Assembly: GCA_910578185.1 (NCBI GenBank)
Contig: CAJTPN010000005.1
Span: 3,632-67,631 of the forward strand
From: an uncultured Acetatifactor sp.
GTDB taxonomy: Bacteria > Bacillota > Clostridia > Lachnospirales > Lachnospiraceae
Direction: 5' to 3'
DNA: 64,000 nt
This document shows, in pieces, positions 7,952-18,767 of the stretch. The position numbers and the translations under genes were made by a program. The number at the start of each line of letters is the position of its first letter. The first letter of the stretch is position 1. A model generated the notes under the pieces. That model saw nothing but the letters and a program-made list of their open reading frames with translations, was not told where the DNA came from and did not search any database.

Positions 7952-9133
7952 TCATCCTTCCACAATGATGAGCTCGTCCGTATCCAAAGCGGTCCGCACC
8001 AACTCTTCTATTTTTTCATCCAGATTCTGTTCGTGACGGCGAATGATTTTGACATTGGGCTTCGTCACCGGATGCTTTGCCACAAAAATAGTACAGCAGT
8101 CCTCATAGGGCAGAATGGAAGTCTCAAATGTACCGATCTTGCCGGCCAATTCCACAATCTCCTGTTTGTCAAAACCAATCAACGGACGATACACAGGTAA
8201 TTCACAGACCTCATTTGTAGCCATGAGCGAATTCATTGTCTGGGAGGCGACCTGTCCGATACTTTCTCCGGTGATCAATCCTAGACAGCCCGTCTCCCTG
8301 GCAATGTGTTCCGCAATCCGCATCATATAGCGCCGCATGATAATCGTCAATTCCTCGTGAGGACATTTTTCGTGAATATAAAGCTGAATATCCGTAAAGG
8401 AAATCACATGCAGGTAAATTGGACCAGTGTAACGAGAAACAATTCTGGCTAAATCCACCACTTTCTGCTTCGCTCTCTCGCTGGTGTATGGCGGCGCATG
8501 AAAATAGACAGCATCCAGCTTCACGCCCCGCTTTGCTATCATATACCCCGCCACAGGGGAATCAATCCCGCCGGAAAGAAGTAACATGGCTTTGCCGCCC
8601 GTTCCCACCGGCATCCCACCGGGACCTGGTATCACTTCCGAATAAATATGAATCTTTTCCCTGATTTCCACATTTAACAGAATATCCGGCTCATGCACGT
8701 CCACGGACATTTCCGGATACGCCTGCAGGATCGCTTCCCCAAGAGCCGCATTGATTTCCATTGATTCCATGGGATAATTTTTGCGGGCCCGCCTGGAATG
8801 CACCTTAAATGTTTTGTTTTTGTCCGGATATACATCCGCCATATATTGAATGATTCGCTCACGAAGCTTTTCAAACCCTTCGTCCTCCACGGATACCACG
8901 GGGCAGATGCCGGAGATGCCAAAAACCAGCTTCAGCTGCCCCACCGTTTCGTCAAAGTCAAATTCTCCCTGAGCATCCACATAAATGCGCCCCTGAGATT
9001 TATGAATCAGAAAATTCCCCTCGCACTTTTTCAATGCATATTTTATTTGGTGCACCAATGCATCTTCAAACAGATACCGGTTCTTTCCCTTCACGCCGAT
9101 CTCGGCATACTTTATCAAAAAAGCCGTAAACAT
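7952..9133 (-). CDS. thiI: tRNA 4-thiouridine synthetase ThiI
   Basis: The 393-residue protein has the N-terminal ferredoxin-like and THUMP domains (IKYAEIGVKGKNR start). The PP-loop ATP pyrophosphatase motif LLLSGGIDSPVAGY lies near residues 184-197. It ends without the rhodanese domain of E. coli ThiI, as is usual for Firmicutes. ThiI adenylates U8 of tRNA and inserts sulfur. The sulfur donor is very likely the cysteine desulfurase encoded 6 nt upstream in the same transcript. The ATG at 9133 follows AAGGAG. Confidence 0.95.
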   Translation of the reverse strand: MFTAFLIKYAEIGVKGKNRYLFEDALVHQIKYALKKCEGNFLIHKSQGRIYVDAQGEFDFDETVGQLKLVFGISGICPVVSVEDEGFEKLRERIIQYMADVYPDKNKTFKVHSRRARKNYPMESMEINAALGEAILQAYPEMSVDVHEPDILLNVEIREKIHIYSEVIPGPGGMPVGTGGKAMLLLSGGIDSPVAGYMIAKRGVKLDAVYFHAPPYTSERAKQKVVDLARIVSRYTGPIYLHVISFTDIQLYIHEKCPHEELTIIMRRYMMRIAEHIARETGCLGLITGESIGQVASQTMNSLMATNEVCELPVYRPLIGFDKQEIVELAGKIGTFETSILPYEDCCTIFVAKHPVTKPNVKIIRRHEQNLDEKIEELVRTALDTDELIIVEG

Positions 9134-9139
9134 CCTTTT

Positions 9140-10312
9140 TTAACTCCTTCGTGTATATTTACGCAGCATAGGAATTTTATCATATAATGCCCGCAATGTA
9201 TAGTCTAATTCTTCCTTTGTGGTATAAACCGAAAAACTGAAACGAATAGTGGACTCCAAGAGGTTTCGATCAATACCGATTGCTTTCAGCGTGGCAGAAG
9301 GCTGTGGCTTACGGGCCGCACACGCGCTGCCTGCAGAAACATATATCTTATCCTCTTCCAGCGCATGAAGCAGCACTTCGCTGCGAACGCCCTCAAACGA
9401 CACACTGACAATATGAGGCGCCGTATCCGCCCCGTCGTTTTTCCCGGGAAGCAGACCGTTGATCCTGATGCCCTCCAGTTTCCTGATCCCCTCCATAAAA
9501 TACCGTTTACATTGATACAATCTCATCACATCGTCGTCATAGTGGGCATACAAAAGTTCCGCCGCCTTGGCCAGCCCTGCAGCCCCGGGAACGTTATCTG
9601 TGCCGGAACGCATATTCATCTGCTGCCCTCCGCCGTACAAAAGCGGCTGCATCTTGACTTTGTCCCCCGCATACAAAAGTCCGATCCCTTTGGGACCGTG
9701 AATCTTATGGCCGCTGGCAGAGAGCAGATCTATCCCCATCTTCTTTGGGTAAATTTTTGCCTTGCCAAACCCCTGCACTGCATCCACATGAAACAGCGTG
9801 TTGGGATTCATACGCTTAATCAGCGCTCCGGCCTCCGCAACCGGCTGCAGAGCCCCAATCTCGTTATTGGTATGCATAACGGACACCAGAACCGTGTCCG
9901 GCCTGATCTGACGCTGCAGCTCTTCCAAAGAGATCTGTCCGTATGCATTCACCGGAAGATATGTGACTCTGTAACCTATGGATTCCATATGCCTCATGGT
10001 ATTCAAAACAGCCGGATGTTCGATCTGCGTGGTGATCAGGTGCCTTCCCCGCCTGTTGTTCCCGAAGGCGCATCCCATAATTGCCATATTATCGGACTCT
10101 GTGCCGCCGGAAGTAAAGTAGATTTCTTTCTCATTCACCTTCAGTATCCTGGCGAGAGTCTCTTTTGCATATCGCAGATATTGTTCCGCTTCCACTCCCT
10201 TCATATGGAGACTGGAAGGATTGCCGTAATCCACACACATGATCTTCGTCATCAATTCTGCCACTTCAGGAAATACCCTGGTAGTAGCGGAATTGTCCAA
10301 ATAAACTTCCAT
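9140..10312 (-). CDS. Cysteine desulfurase (NifS/IscS-like), partner of ThiI
   Basis: The 390-residue PLP enzyme has the family start YLDNSATT. It shows the PLP lysine in SASGHKIHGPKG near residue 198, and the mobile-loop cysteine in SAGSACAARK near residue 323. It removes sulfur from cysteine as an enzyme persulfide. The direct linkage to thiI (6-nt gap) matches the dedicated NifZ-ThiI pair of Bacillus, so tRNA thiolation rather than general Fe-S assembly is the likely main job. A clear AAGGAG site lies 7 nt before the ATG. Confidence 0.93.
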   Translation of the reverse strand: MEVYLDNSATTRVFPEVAELMTKIMCVDYGNPSSLHMKGVEAEQYLRYAKETLARILKVNEKEIYFTSGGTESDNMAIMGCAFGNNRRGRHLITTQIEHPAVLNTMRHMESIGYRVTYLPVNAYGQISLEELQRQIRPDTVLVSVMHTNNEIGALQPVAEAGALIKRMNPNTLFHVDAVQGFGKAKIYPKKMGIDLLSASGHKIHGPKGIGLLYAGDKVKMQPLLYGGGQQMNMRSGTDNVPGAAGLAKAAELLYAHYDDDVMRLYQCKRYFMEGIRKLEGIRINGLLPGKNDGADTAPHIVSVSFEGVRSEVLLHALEEDKIYVSAGSACAARKPQPSATLKAIGIDRNLLESTIRFSFSVYTTKEELDYTLRALYDKIPMLRKYTRRS

Positions 10313-10746
10313 TGATACGCTCCTTTATCTAAAATGACCGCCGCCCATATCCAATCATGCCCCCACATCCCCTGCCGCTGCGCCCCGAACCGCTCAAAAG
10401 CCATCAGCATTGCGTATTGCTGCTGAATCCTGCACAGGTTCGATCATAAATTCAAGGTTCTCCCGTCGGAGTCTCTCAATAGCTTCCGGGTATTTACATG
10501 GCAGTAAAGCGCCAAGCGCTCTTCCCAAGAGAAAATCACATACGATACAAGGTACAGTCAAGTTATAATATCATATGCGGGAAGTGCTGTCCCCGTCCCC
10601 AATCTCACACAAAATCCATAGCCCACAACAAAGGCTGGGGCTCCTTAAAACAGGTACGGAAAAAGCGCCCTGTGCCCGCAGAACACTATGCTATTGGTCC
10701 GGGCTCAGCGGCACTTAACATCCCTGCCGAAAAAAGTCTGCATCCT
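10313..10746 (-). other. Gene-free interval between rsmE and the cysteine desulfurase
   Basis: I find no convincing gene in these 434 bases. The overlapping plus-strand reading frame is a shadow of rsmE. On the minus strand TTGACT at about 10557-10562 could serve as a -35 element for the nifS-like/thiI pair, but no good -10 follows at 17 nt. The interval suggests that the desulfurase-thiI pair is transcribed separately from rsmE. Confidence 0.4.
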
Positions 10747-11490
10747 TCACTCCAGAAGATACATCATCCAAGAAAGCACCGCCAGCCCAGCCGTCTCTGT
10801 TCTCAAAATACGCTTTCCAAGAGTGATGGGCTCTATCCCACAGGCACTTGCAGCGGAAATCTCCCCTTCCTCAAAGCCGCCTTCCGGCCCGATAAAAACG
10901 GCAATATCCTGTCCCGGCTTCAACTTACAAAAAAGCCCCCTGGTTCGCCCCATGTCCCCTGCAAGCTCATAGGGAATCAGCTTCACATCCATATTGCCCG
11001 CACTTTGAACCGCCCGGTCGAAGGAAATAACCGGCGTCACTTCCGGCACGATAGCCCGTTTACTTTGTTTTGCCGCCGCCTCCGCAATGCCCTGCCACCG
11101 CATGACCCTGGCGGCCGCCTTTTTCTCGTCCAGCTTTACCACACACCGCTTTGCCGCCACCGGAATCACTCGGTATACCCCAAGCTCCACTGCCTTCTGA
11201 ATAATCAGTTCCATCTTATCCCCTTTGGGAAGAGCCTGAAACAGATGGATCCGGCTGGAAAGCTCCACGTTTTCTTCCTTGATAAAGCGAAGCTGACAGA
11301 CAATTCTGTCCTCCTCCAGCAATAGAATCCCGCAGCGATATTCTCTCCCGTCCCTGCCGTTTTTAACGGATATCTCTTCACCGGGCTTCATCCGAAGCAC
11401 ATTCCTGATATGATTTACATCCTCTCCCAGGATCATCACCTGTTTTCCGGCCACATTGATCTGATGCTCTTCTACAAAAAACTGATACAT
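10747..11490 (-). CDS. rsmE: 16S rRNA m3U1498 methyltransferase RsmE
   Basis: The 247-residue SPOUT methyltransferase has an N-terminal PUA-like domain (VNHIRNVLRMKPGEEI). The C-terminal trefoil-knot SAM site is visible as AVFIGPEGGFEEGEI and ITLGKRILRTETAGLAVL. It methylates U1498 in 16S rRNA. The gene lies 24 nt downstream of prmA in the same direction, a pairing that is very common in Firmicutes. Confidence 0.95.
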   Translation of the reverse strand: MYQFFVEEHQINVAGKQVMILGEDVNHIRNVLRMKPGEEISVKNGRDGREYRCGILLLEEDRIVCQLRFIKEENVELSSRIHLFQALPKGDKMELIIQKAVELGVYRVIPVAAKRCVVKLDEKKAAARVMRWQGIAEAAAKQSKRAIVPEVTPVISFDRAVQSAGNMDVKLIPYELAGDMGRTRGLFCKLKPGQDIAVFIGPEGGFEEGEISAASACGIEPITLGKRILRTETAGLAVLSWMMYLLE

Positions 11491-11514
11491 TTTCCGTCGC
11501 CCTGCTTTTTATCA

Positions 11515-12498
11515 TTATTTGGCGGCTGTAACGCTCACCCATTCTCCCTGCCTGTTTACTTCCAACACTTTCAGGCCGGCCGCCTCCACAGCTTCCACAA
11601 CCACCTGTTCCTTATCGTCAATAATTCCTGAAGTGATGTATATTCCGCCTTTCTTTAACTGTCCCACCACCACTGGCGTCAAGGCGATCAAAACATCCGC
11701 CAGAATATTTGCCACCACAATGTCATAGCAATCGTAACCCACCCGATCCTGCACCGCTTTCTCCGTGATCAGGTTTCCGATCATCATCTCAAACCGTGAC
11801 GGGTCGATATCATTGGCGCTGCAATTTTGTTCCACAGCCTCCGCCACGCAAGGGTCCAGATCCGTCCCCACTGCATGTCCCGCCCCAAACATCAGAGACA
11901 AGATTGCAAGGATACCGCTGCCGGTTCCAACATCCAGCAGTCTGGCGCCGGGCGCAATATATTTGCGCAGTTGCCTGATGCAAAGCTGTGTGGTCTCATG
12001 CATCCCGGTTCCGAAAGCAGTTCCCGGATCAATATGAAGCACCATCCTGCCCTTATCTTCCACGCTAACGTCTTCCCAAGAAGGAATAACCAGAATATCG
12101 TCTATATAGAACTGATGAAAATATTGCTTCCAGTTGTTGATCCAATCGATATCCTCCGTCTCCTCCACGGAAATACTTCCTTCCCCGATATCGCAAAACT
12201 GCCGGAGCGTCTCCAGCTCCTCCCTGACCTTCTCAAGGACAGCTTCCCTTGTGGTTCTTTCGCCCATTATCTCCAGAGCGCCGTCTTCCTTTTCCTCTAC
12301 AAAAAAGCTGAGATAAGCGATTCCGTCATCCTCCGGGCCATCCGGAAGAATATCCACAAACATCTGCTCCTTTTCAAGAGGCGTCAAGGGAACCTTGTCC
12401 TCAATCTGTGCCCCCTCCAGCCCAATGTCATATAAAGTACTGATCAGGATATCCTCCGCCTCGGTAATCGTTTTGATTTTAAATTTTGTCCATTTCAT
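11515..12498 (-). CDS. prmA: Ribosomal protein L11 methyltransferase PrmA
   Basis: The 327-residue protein starts MKWTKFKIKTITEAEDIL. It carries the SAM-binding motif LLDVGTGSGILAI at about residues 187-199 and the NxLA-type catalytic motif in VVANILADVL. PrmA trimethylates ribosomal protein L11. The ribosome-binding site is weak (GAAAGAAAAA). Upstream lies the 98-bp repeat array, so the transcript leader may contain those repeats. Confidence 0.95.
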   Translation of the reverse strand: MKWTKFKIKTITEAEDILISTLYDIGLEGAQIEDKVPLTPLEKEQMFVDILPDGPEDDGIAYLSFFVEEKEDGALEIMGERTTREAVLEKVREELETLRQFCDIGEGSISVEETEDIDWINNWKQYFHQFYIDDILVIPSWEDVSVEDKGRMVLHIDPGTAFGTGMHETTQLCIRQLRKYIAPGARLLDVGTGSGILAILSLMFGAGHAVGTDLDPCVAEAVEQNCSANDIDPSRFEMMIGNLITEKAVQDRVGYDCYDIVVANILADVLIALTPVVVGQLKKGGIYITSGIIDDKEQVVVEAVEAAGLKVLEVNRQGEWVSVTAAK

Positions 12499-12520
12499 AA
12501 TTGTTTTTCTTTCTTTATTT

Positions 12521-12918
12521 TAGTTCCGTAAAATCTCCTGCTCTGCCCACCCTGGGAGCTATTTCGTTCGCTTTGCTCTCTAAATCGCTCCGGGCTGCGC
12601 TGGAGATTTTTCTGTTTTTAGTTCCGTAAAATCTCCTGCTCTGCCCACCCTAGGAGCTATTTTGTTCGCTTTGCTCTCTAAATCGCTCCGGGCCGCGCTG
12701 GAGATTTTCTGTTTTTAGTTCCGTAAAATCTCCTGCTCTGCCCACCCTGGGAGCTATTTTGTTCGCTTTGCTCTCTAAATCGCTCCGGGCCGCGCTGGAG
12801 ATTTTTCTGTTTTTAGTTCCGTAAAATCTCCTGCTCTGCCCACCCTGGGAGCTATTTTGTTTGCTTTGCTCTCTAAATTGCTCCGGGCTGCGCTGGAGAT
12901 TTTTCTGTTTTTAGTTCC
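12521..12918. repeat. Tandem array of four 98-bp structured repeats
   Basis: Four near-identical units start at 12521, 12619, 12716 and 12814 (spacings 98, 97, 98), with a short fifth remnant (TAGTTCC) at 12912. Differences between units are mostly single C/T changes. Each unit is bounded by AAAATCTCC and GGAGATTTT, which can pair. Inside, GGGAGC and GCTCC can also pair, so each unit could fold into a long two-part hairpin. The array fills the space between prmA and the polymerase-like gene and has no open reading frame worth calling. Confidence 0.9.
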
Positions 12919-12929
12919 TCGTGCTTCCT

Positions 12930-14555
12930 TTAGGGGAGCGATTTTTGTTTACTTCGCAGTCCGCATTCGCACAGACCCAAGGTCATAAATAACAGCGGCG
13001 TATTTAATACCTGCTGAAAGCTGATCAGCGAATGCGCGCCATACATGACAATCGCTAATACCCCCAGCCACCCCAGAAAACGTATTCTTTCCTGCCGCTT
13101 GCCGTTTCCCTTCTGCTGCGCCCATGTAAACATACTTCCATAAGCCCAAAGTCCCGTCAGGAAAATCGCTGCATAACATAGCATTCCCATAATCCCCACA
13201 TTAATCAGCTGGCTTAATATCTCATTATGGGCATTGGTAAAAATCGCTCCCTCCCAATGCTCCCCCTTCCAGACTTCCGTATCGGCCCCAAGGCGGTTAA
13301 ACACCGCGATTCCATAACAGTCCGGGCCGGCTCCCAACAATTTGTCCTTTACATTCGCCTGAAAGAAGCCTTCGCCCGCAATACGCCACAAAAAACCTCT
13401 GCCGCTTCCAAAGCCGTCGTCCATTCCGTGAAACATCAGATATACAGCCAACGCCGCCCCCACACCTCCCAGAAGCATCCCTGCGGCCAGCACTTTTCTC
13501 CTTCCGCCCAAAATATCTTTTCCTGACGGAAGCTTCATCCCGGCCCCCTTTTCTCCATACTCAGAACGCTTCCAAAGAATTGATATTCCAAACAGCACAG
13601 CGCATACTGCGGCCGCTATCACCCAGCCATACCATACTGTATGGTCAAATATATTTCCGTCCGCCGCCACCGCTGCTTTTTTTCCCCGCAGCCTGGTGAG
13701 CAGGTCCATAATAGGCATACAGAGAAAAAATCCTCCAAGCAGCAGGAAAAGTTTCCTCATTGCCTGCATATCTCCCCATCCCAAAATCAGACTTAACGCC
13801 GCCCCAACCGCCAGAATCAATAAGCCCCCCTGGCTTCCCTGGATACCCAACAGAACAAACGCCGCTACTGCGGACACACACAGACCTGTCTGCAGCCAAA
13901 ACCTCTTCTCCCGGAAAAAATGCGCCAGCACAAAGGCAAGCGCCACACTGTAATATCCGCAGAGCCAGTTGATATTCCCCAATGTGGAAAGCATATGATT
14001 GTACTCCCAGTCCCCACTGTTCCAACCCCTTTGCAGCCCCAGTGGATCTATGCCCAATCGGTGCAGCAGACCAAGCAGGGTCACAAGAAAGAAAGCTGCT
14101 TCACCCAGATACAGCGGATACAAGGCGCCGTTATACTGCCTTGACACAAAAAAATAGATTCCCACAAAGATAAGCTGGGAAATAGCCCCCATATACCATT
14201 CATTATAACCATTCCATGCAATAGGCTGATATTCACTGCAAAGCGCGGAAAGCAGCACAAAGACTCCATACGCTGCAACCGCACAATCCACCGGGCCAAA
14301 TGCCGGAGGAAGTTTCGCCGGTATTCGTCCATTTTTCAACCATCGGATTCGCTCTGTCACCACCCCAATCCGTCCCGGCATTCCCAGCACAAGCCAGCAC
14401 CCCAGGACAAGTATGGATACATTGCGAAACAGCACATATTTGGTATCTCCCAGCTTCCAATACCCCTCCCCTGTATAGAGCGGCACCGCCGCCATAAGGA
14501 CAATAATATAAAAATTACATAACAACCCCAGAAATTCATTTTTCCTTTTATCCAT
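12930..14555 (-). CDS. O-antigen ligase / polysaccharide polymerase-like membrane protein
   Basis: The 541-residue protein has many hydrophobic segments spread over its length and resembles the Wzy_C/WaaL superfamily. A long extracellular-type loop contains FTNAHNEILSQLINVGIMGM near residues 460-480, the conserved H-N-E region of these enzymes. Such proteins polymerise or ligate lipid-linked glycans at the outer face of the membrane. No glycosyltransferase is next to it here; the surface-glycan genes lie about 20-50 kb away. It is transcribed alone between the repeat array and the dnaJ terminator. The ATG at 14555 has no good ribosome site, see the promoter entry. Confidence 0.7.
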   Translation of the reverse strand: MDKRKNEFLGLLCNFYIIVLMAAVPLYTGEGYWKLGDTKYVLFRNVSILVLGCWLVLGMPGRIGVVTERIRWLKNGRIPAKLPPAFGPVDCAVAAYGVFVLLSALCSEYQPIAWNGYNEWYMGAISQLIFVGIYFFVSRQYNGALYPLYLGEAAFFLVTLLGLLHRLGIDPLGLQRGWNSGDWEYNHMLSTLGNINWLCGYYSVALAFVLAHFFREKRFWLQTGLCVSAVAAFVLLGIQGSQGGLLILAVGAALSLILGWGDMQAMRKLFLLLGGFFLCMPIMDLLTRLRGKKAAVAADGNIFDHTVWYGWVIAAAVCAVLFGISILWKRSEYGEKGAGMKLPSGKDILGGRRKVLAAGMLLGGVGAALAVYLMFHGMDDGFGSGRGFLWRIAGEGFFQANVKDKLLGAGPDCYGIAVFNRLGADTEVWKGEHWEGAIFTNAHNEILSQLINVGIMGMLCYAAIFLTGLWAYGSMFTWAQQKGNGKRQERIRFLGWLGVLAIVMYGAHSLISFQQVLNTPLLFMTLGLCECGLRSKQKSLP

Positions 14556-14563
14556 AATGATAA

Positions 14564-14592
14564 ATTATACACTCTTTTTCTCTGATTGAAAA
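14564..14592 (-). promoter_or_regulatory. Promoter placed directly in front of the polymerase-like gene
   Basis: On the minus strand TTTTCA (14592-14587) and a perfect -10 TATAAT (14569-14564) are 17 nt apart. Only 8 nt separate the -10 from the ATG at 14555. A normal start site would fall at or next to the A of the ATG, so the transcript may be leaderless. Confidence 0.5.
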
Positions 14593-14607
14593 GTCCCTGC
14601 AGCCTGA

Positions 14608-14653
14608 TATAAAAAGCTCCGGCGAGTAAAGCTCATCCTTACCCGCCGGAGCT
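14608..14653 (-). terminator. Rho-independent terminator of the dnaK operon
   Basis: On the minus strand AGCTCCGGCGGGTAA pairs with TTACTCGCCGGAGCT around a short loop (one G-T pair), followed by TTTTTATA. It lies 30 nt past the dnaJ stop codon. Confidence 0.9.
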
Positions 14654-14682
14654 GATAATACAGCGATCCTCTCATTCATTTC

Positions 14683-15861
14683 CTATTTCCAGAATTTTTT
14701 CTTTTTTCCCTCTTTGGAATTGCTCTCCTTGTTTTCACCGGCAGACTCCCGATCCCCTGCGGACTTTGCAGCGTTTAAAGTATCTCCGGTCAACTCGTCA
14801 AACTGTTTTAATAGTTCCTTTGCCTCGGGCTTTAATCTGTCAGGAACCTGTATCACCAAAGTCACATAATGGTCTCCACGAACGTCCTTATTCCTCCAGG
14901 ACGGCACGCCCTTGCCCCGCAGCCGCACCCTGGTGTCAGTCTGGGTCCCCGCTTTCACATCATAAATTACCTTGCCGTCAACGGTATCAATGAGAATCTC
15001 CCCACCCAAAGCCGCAACCGCAAAGGAAACAGGTACTGTGGAATAAATATCAAAATCCTGCCTCTGAAAGATGGGATGGCGCCCCACAATCACTTCAATA
15101 AGTACATCTCCCCTTGGTCCTCCGTTGATTCCCGGCTCGCCTAAACCGGGCATACGAGTAGACTGGCCATTGTCAATACCTGCGGGAATATCCACAGAAT
15201 AGCGCTTTTTCATAGGGATATAACCGGAACCGTGACAGTCAACACACTTTTCCTTAATCACCTTTCCGCTGCCCTGACACTCCGGACACGCCTGCACGTT
15301 ACGGATCGTTCCAAAGAGGGACTGTTGGGTAAACATCACCTGACCTTTACCGCCACATTTAGAACACGTCTCCGGGCTGGTTCCAGGCTTCGCCCCAGAG
15401 CCGTTGCAGGTCTTACAGGTTTCTTTCACCGTAAGCTCTATTTCCTTTTTACAGCCGAACACAGCCTCCTCAAAAGTAATTCGGACACTGGTGCGCAGAT
15501 TTGCTCCCTTCATAGGACCGTTGCTCTGGCTTCGGGAACTCCTTCCCCCAAACAGATCGCCAAAAATATCACCAAAAATATCACCGAAGTCGGCTCCGCT
15601 GAAATCGAATCCGCCCCCGCCCATTCCGCCGTCAAAAGCCGCATGGCCAAACTGATCGTACTGGCGCTTTTTCTCCGGATCGCTCAAAACGGCATAAGCT
15701 TCCGACGCCTCCTTGAACTTCTTCTCCGCCTCTGCGTCGCCGGGATGCATATCAGGATGATATTTCTTCGCCAGGGTACGATATGCCTTTTTTATCGCGG
15801 CGTCATCCGCATTCTTATCCACGCCGAGAACTTCGTAGTAGTCCCTTTTCTGCTCTGCCAT
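14683..15861 (-). CDS. dnaJ: Chaperone DnaJ
   Basis: The 392-residue protein has a full J domain with the HPD motif ([11 protein letters not shown]), a Gly/Phe-rich linker and the zinc-finger domain with four repeats ([32 protein letters not shown]). The C-terminal substrate-binding domains follow, then a lysine-rich tail. It stimulates DnaK ATP hydrolysis and delivers substrates. It is the last gene of hrcA-grpE-dnaK-dnaJ, 172 nt after dnaK, and is followed by a strong terminator. Confidence 0.97.
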   Translation of the reverse strand: MAEQKRDYYEVLGVDKNADDAAIKKAYRTLAKKYHPDMHPGDAEAEKKFKEASEAYAVLSDPEKKRQYDQFGHAAFDGGMGGGGFDFSGADFGDIFGDIFGDLFGGRSSRSQSNGPMKGANLRTSVRITFEEAVFGCKKEIELTVKETCKTCNGSGAKPGTSPETCSKCGGKGQVMFTQQSLFGTIRNVQACPECQGSGKVIKEKCVDCHGSGYIPMKKRYSVDIPAGIDNGQSTRMPGLGEPGINGGPRGDVLIEVIVGRHPIFQRQDFDIYSTVPVSFAVAALGGEILIDTVDGKVIYDVKAGTQTDTRVRLRGKGVPSWRNKDVRGDHYVTLVIQVPDRLKPEAKELLKQFDELTGDTLNAAKSAGDRESAGENKESNSKEGKKKKFWK

Positions 15862-16033
15862 AGTAAACTCCTCATATCATAAACACGGCGGCACAGAACA
15901 TATGTCCGGCCTGTGGCCCCACATATACCCTGTGCTACCAATTTTTTACAAATCCTAATCTAACTTACCACATTCTGCGGATTTATGCAACCATTTAAAC
16001 GGTTCCCTTTGCAGATTCGTAGTGTTTCAGCCC

Positions 16034-17908
<1,875 letters not shown>

Positions 17909-18040
17909 TTATATCCTCCTGAATTTTCTCCAACTGACTTTTATAGAAACGCTTATATGCGCTTTTTGTGTTCTAAACTCACCGGAACCAATTTTTACCT
18001 GCTATAAGAAGTCCGGTCTGTCAATGTTTTCCGCAGCCTT

Positions 18041-18748
18041 TTACACCACTACCGATACCATGGAATGCCTTACCACACTTCCCCGGTAAGTATATCCCTT
18101 CTGCAGTTCCTGGGCCACCATGCCAGACTCAAACTCTTCGCTCTCTACCTGCATCACTGCATTGTGAAGTGTGGGATCAAATTCCTTTCCCACCGCCTCG
18201 ATGGGCTTCACGTCAATATTTTCCAGCTCCTTCAGCAGCTGCTTATAAATACGGCTCATACCGTCCACAAAGGGATCTTCTTTCCGATCCTCCGGTACCG
18301 TGGCCAGGCCCCTCTCAAAATTGTCTACAATGGGAAGCATCTTCTCAATTACGCTTTTGGCCCCTGTCTCAAACATGGACTGTTTTTCCTTCTCCGTCCT
18401 GTTCCGGAAATTTTCAAATTCAGCCAGCTGACGCTTTACCCTGTCCTCCAGGTGTTCAATCTGTTCCCTGTAGCCCTGAGTTTTCTTATCCTGCTTTGCC
18501 TGCTTCTTTGCCGCCCGCTTTTCCGCCCAGGTTTTTGGATCTTCTCCTTCTGGGGTTTCCTCCTCATTTTCTTCCGTATCTTCCCCGTCGGCATCCTCTG
18601 TGTTAACTTCCTCTTCCCCTGCGGTTTCCTCCGTCCCGCCTTCCTCAGAAGCAGCGTCAGACTGCGCCTTAGTCTCCCGGGTTTCTTCCGATACCTCAGA
18701 GCTTTTTGTGTTTTCCGTTTCTTCCACTCTCTGTTCCTGTTCCGCCAT
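18041..18748 (-). CDS. grpE: Nucleotide exchange factor GrpE
   Basis: The GrpE core is recognised by QLAEFENFRNRTEKEKQSMF, FERGLATVP and the C-terminal GYTYRGSVVRHSMVSV. It releases ADP from DnaK. The start at 18748 (235 residues) was chosen because GGGAGG lies 7 nt upstream and this leaves a 19-nt gap to hrcA. The first ~90 residues are a very acidic, Glu-rich and probably disordered extension, longer than in model GrpE proteins, before the coiled-coil dimerisation helix. Confidence 0.96.
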   Translation of the reverse strand: MAEQEQRVEETENTKSSEVSEETRETKAQSDAASEEGGTEETAGEEEVNTEDADGEDTEENEEETPEGEDPKTWAEKRAAKKQAKQDKKTQGYREQIEHLEDRVKRQLAEFENFRNRTEKEKQSMFETGAKSVIEKMLPIVDNFERGLATVPEDRKEDPFVDGMSRIYKQLLKELENIDVKPIEAVGKEFDPTLHNAVMQVESEEFESGMVAQELQKGYTYRGSVVRHSMVSVVV

Positions 18749-18767
18749 ATTGATGCCTCCCTGCGCT

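Noticed and set aside
9365..10315. 316-codon plus-strand frame opposite the cysteine desulfurase
   Set aside because: Shadow frame; the minus-strand gene has clear PLP and cysteine motifs.
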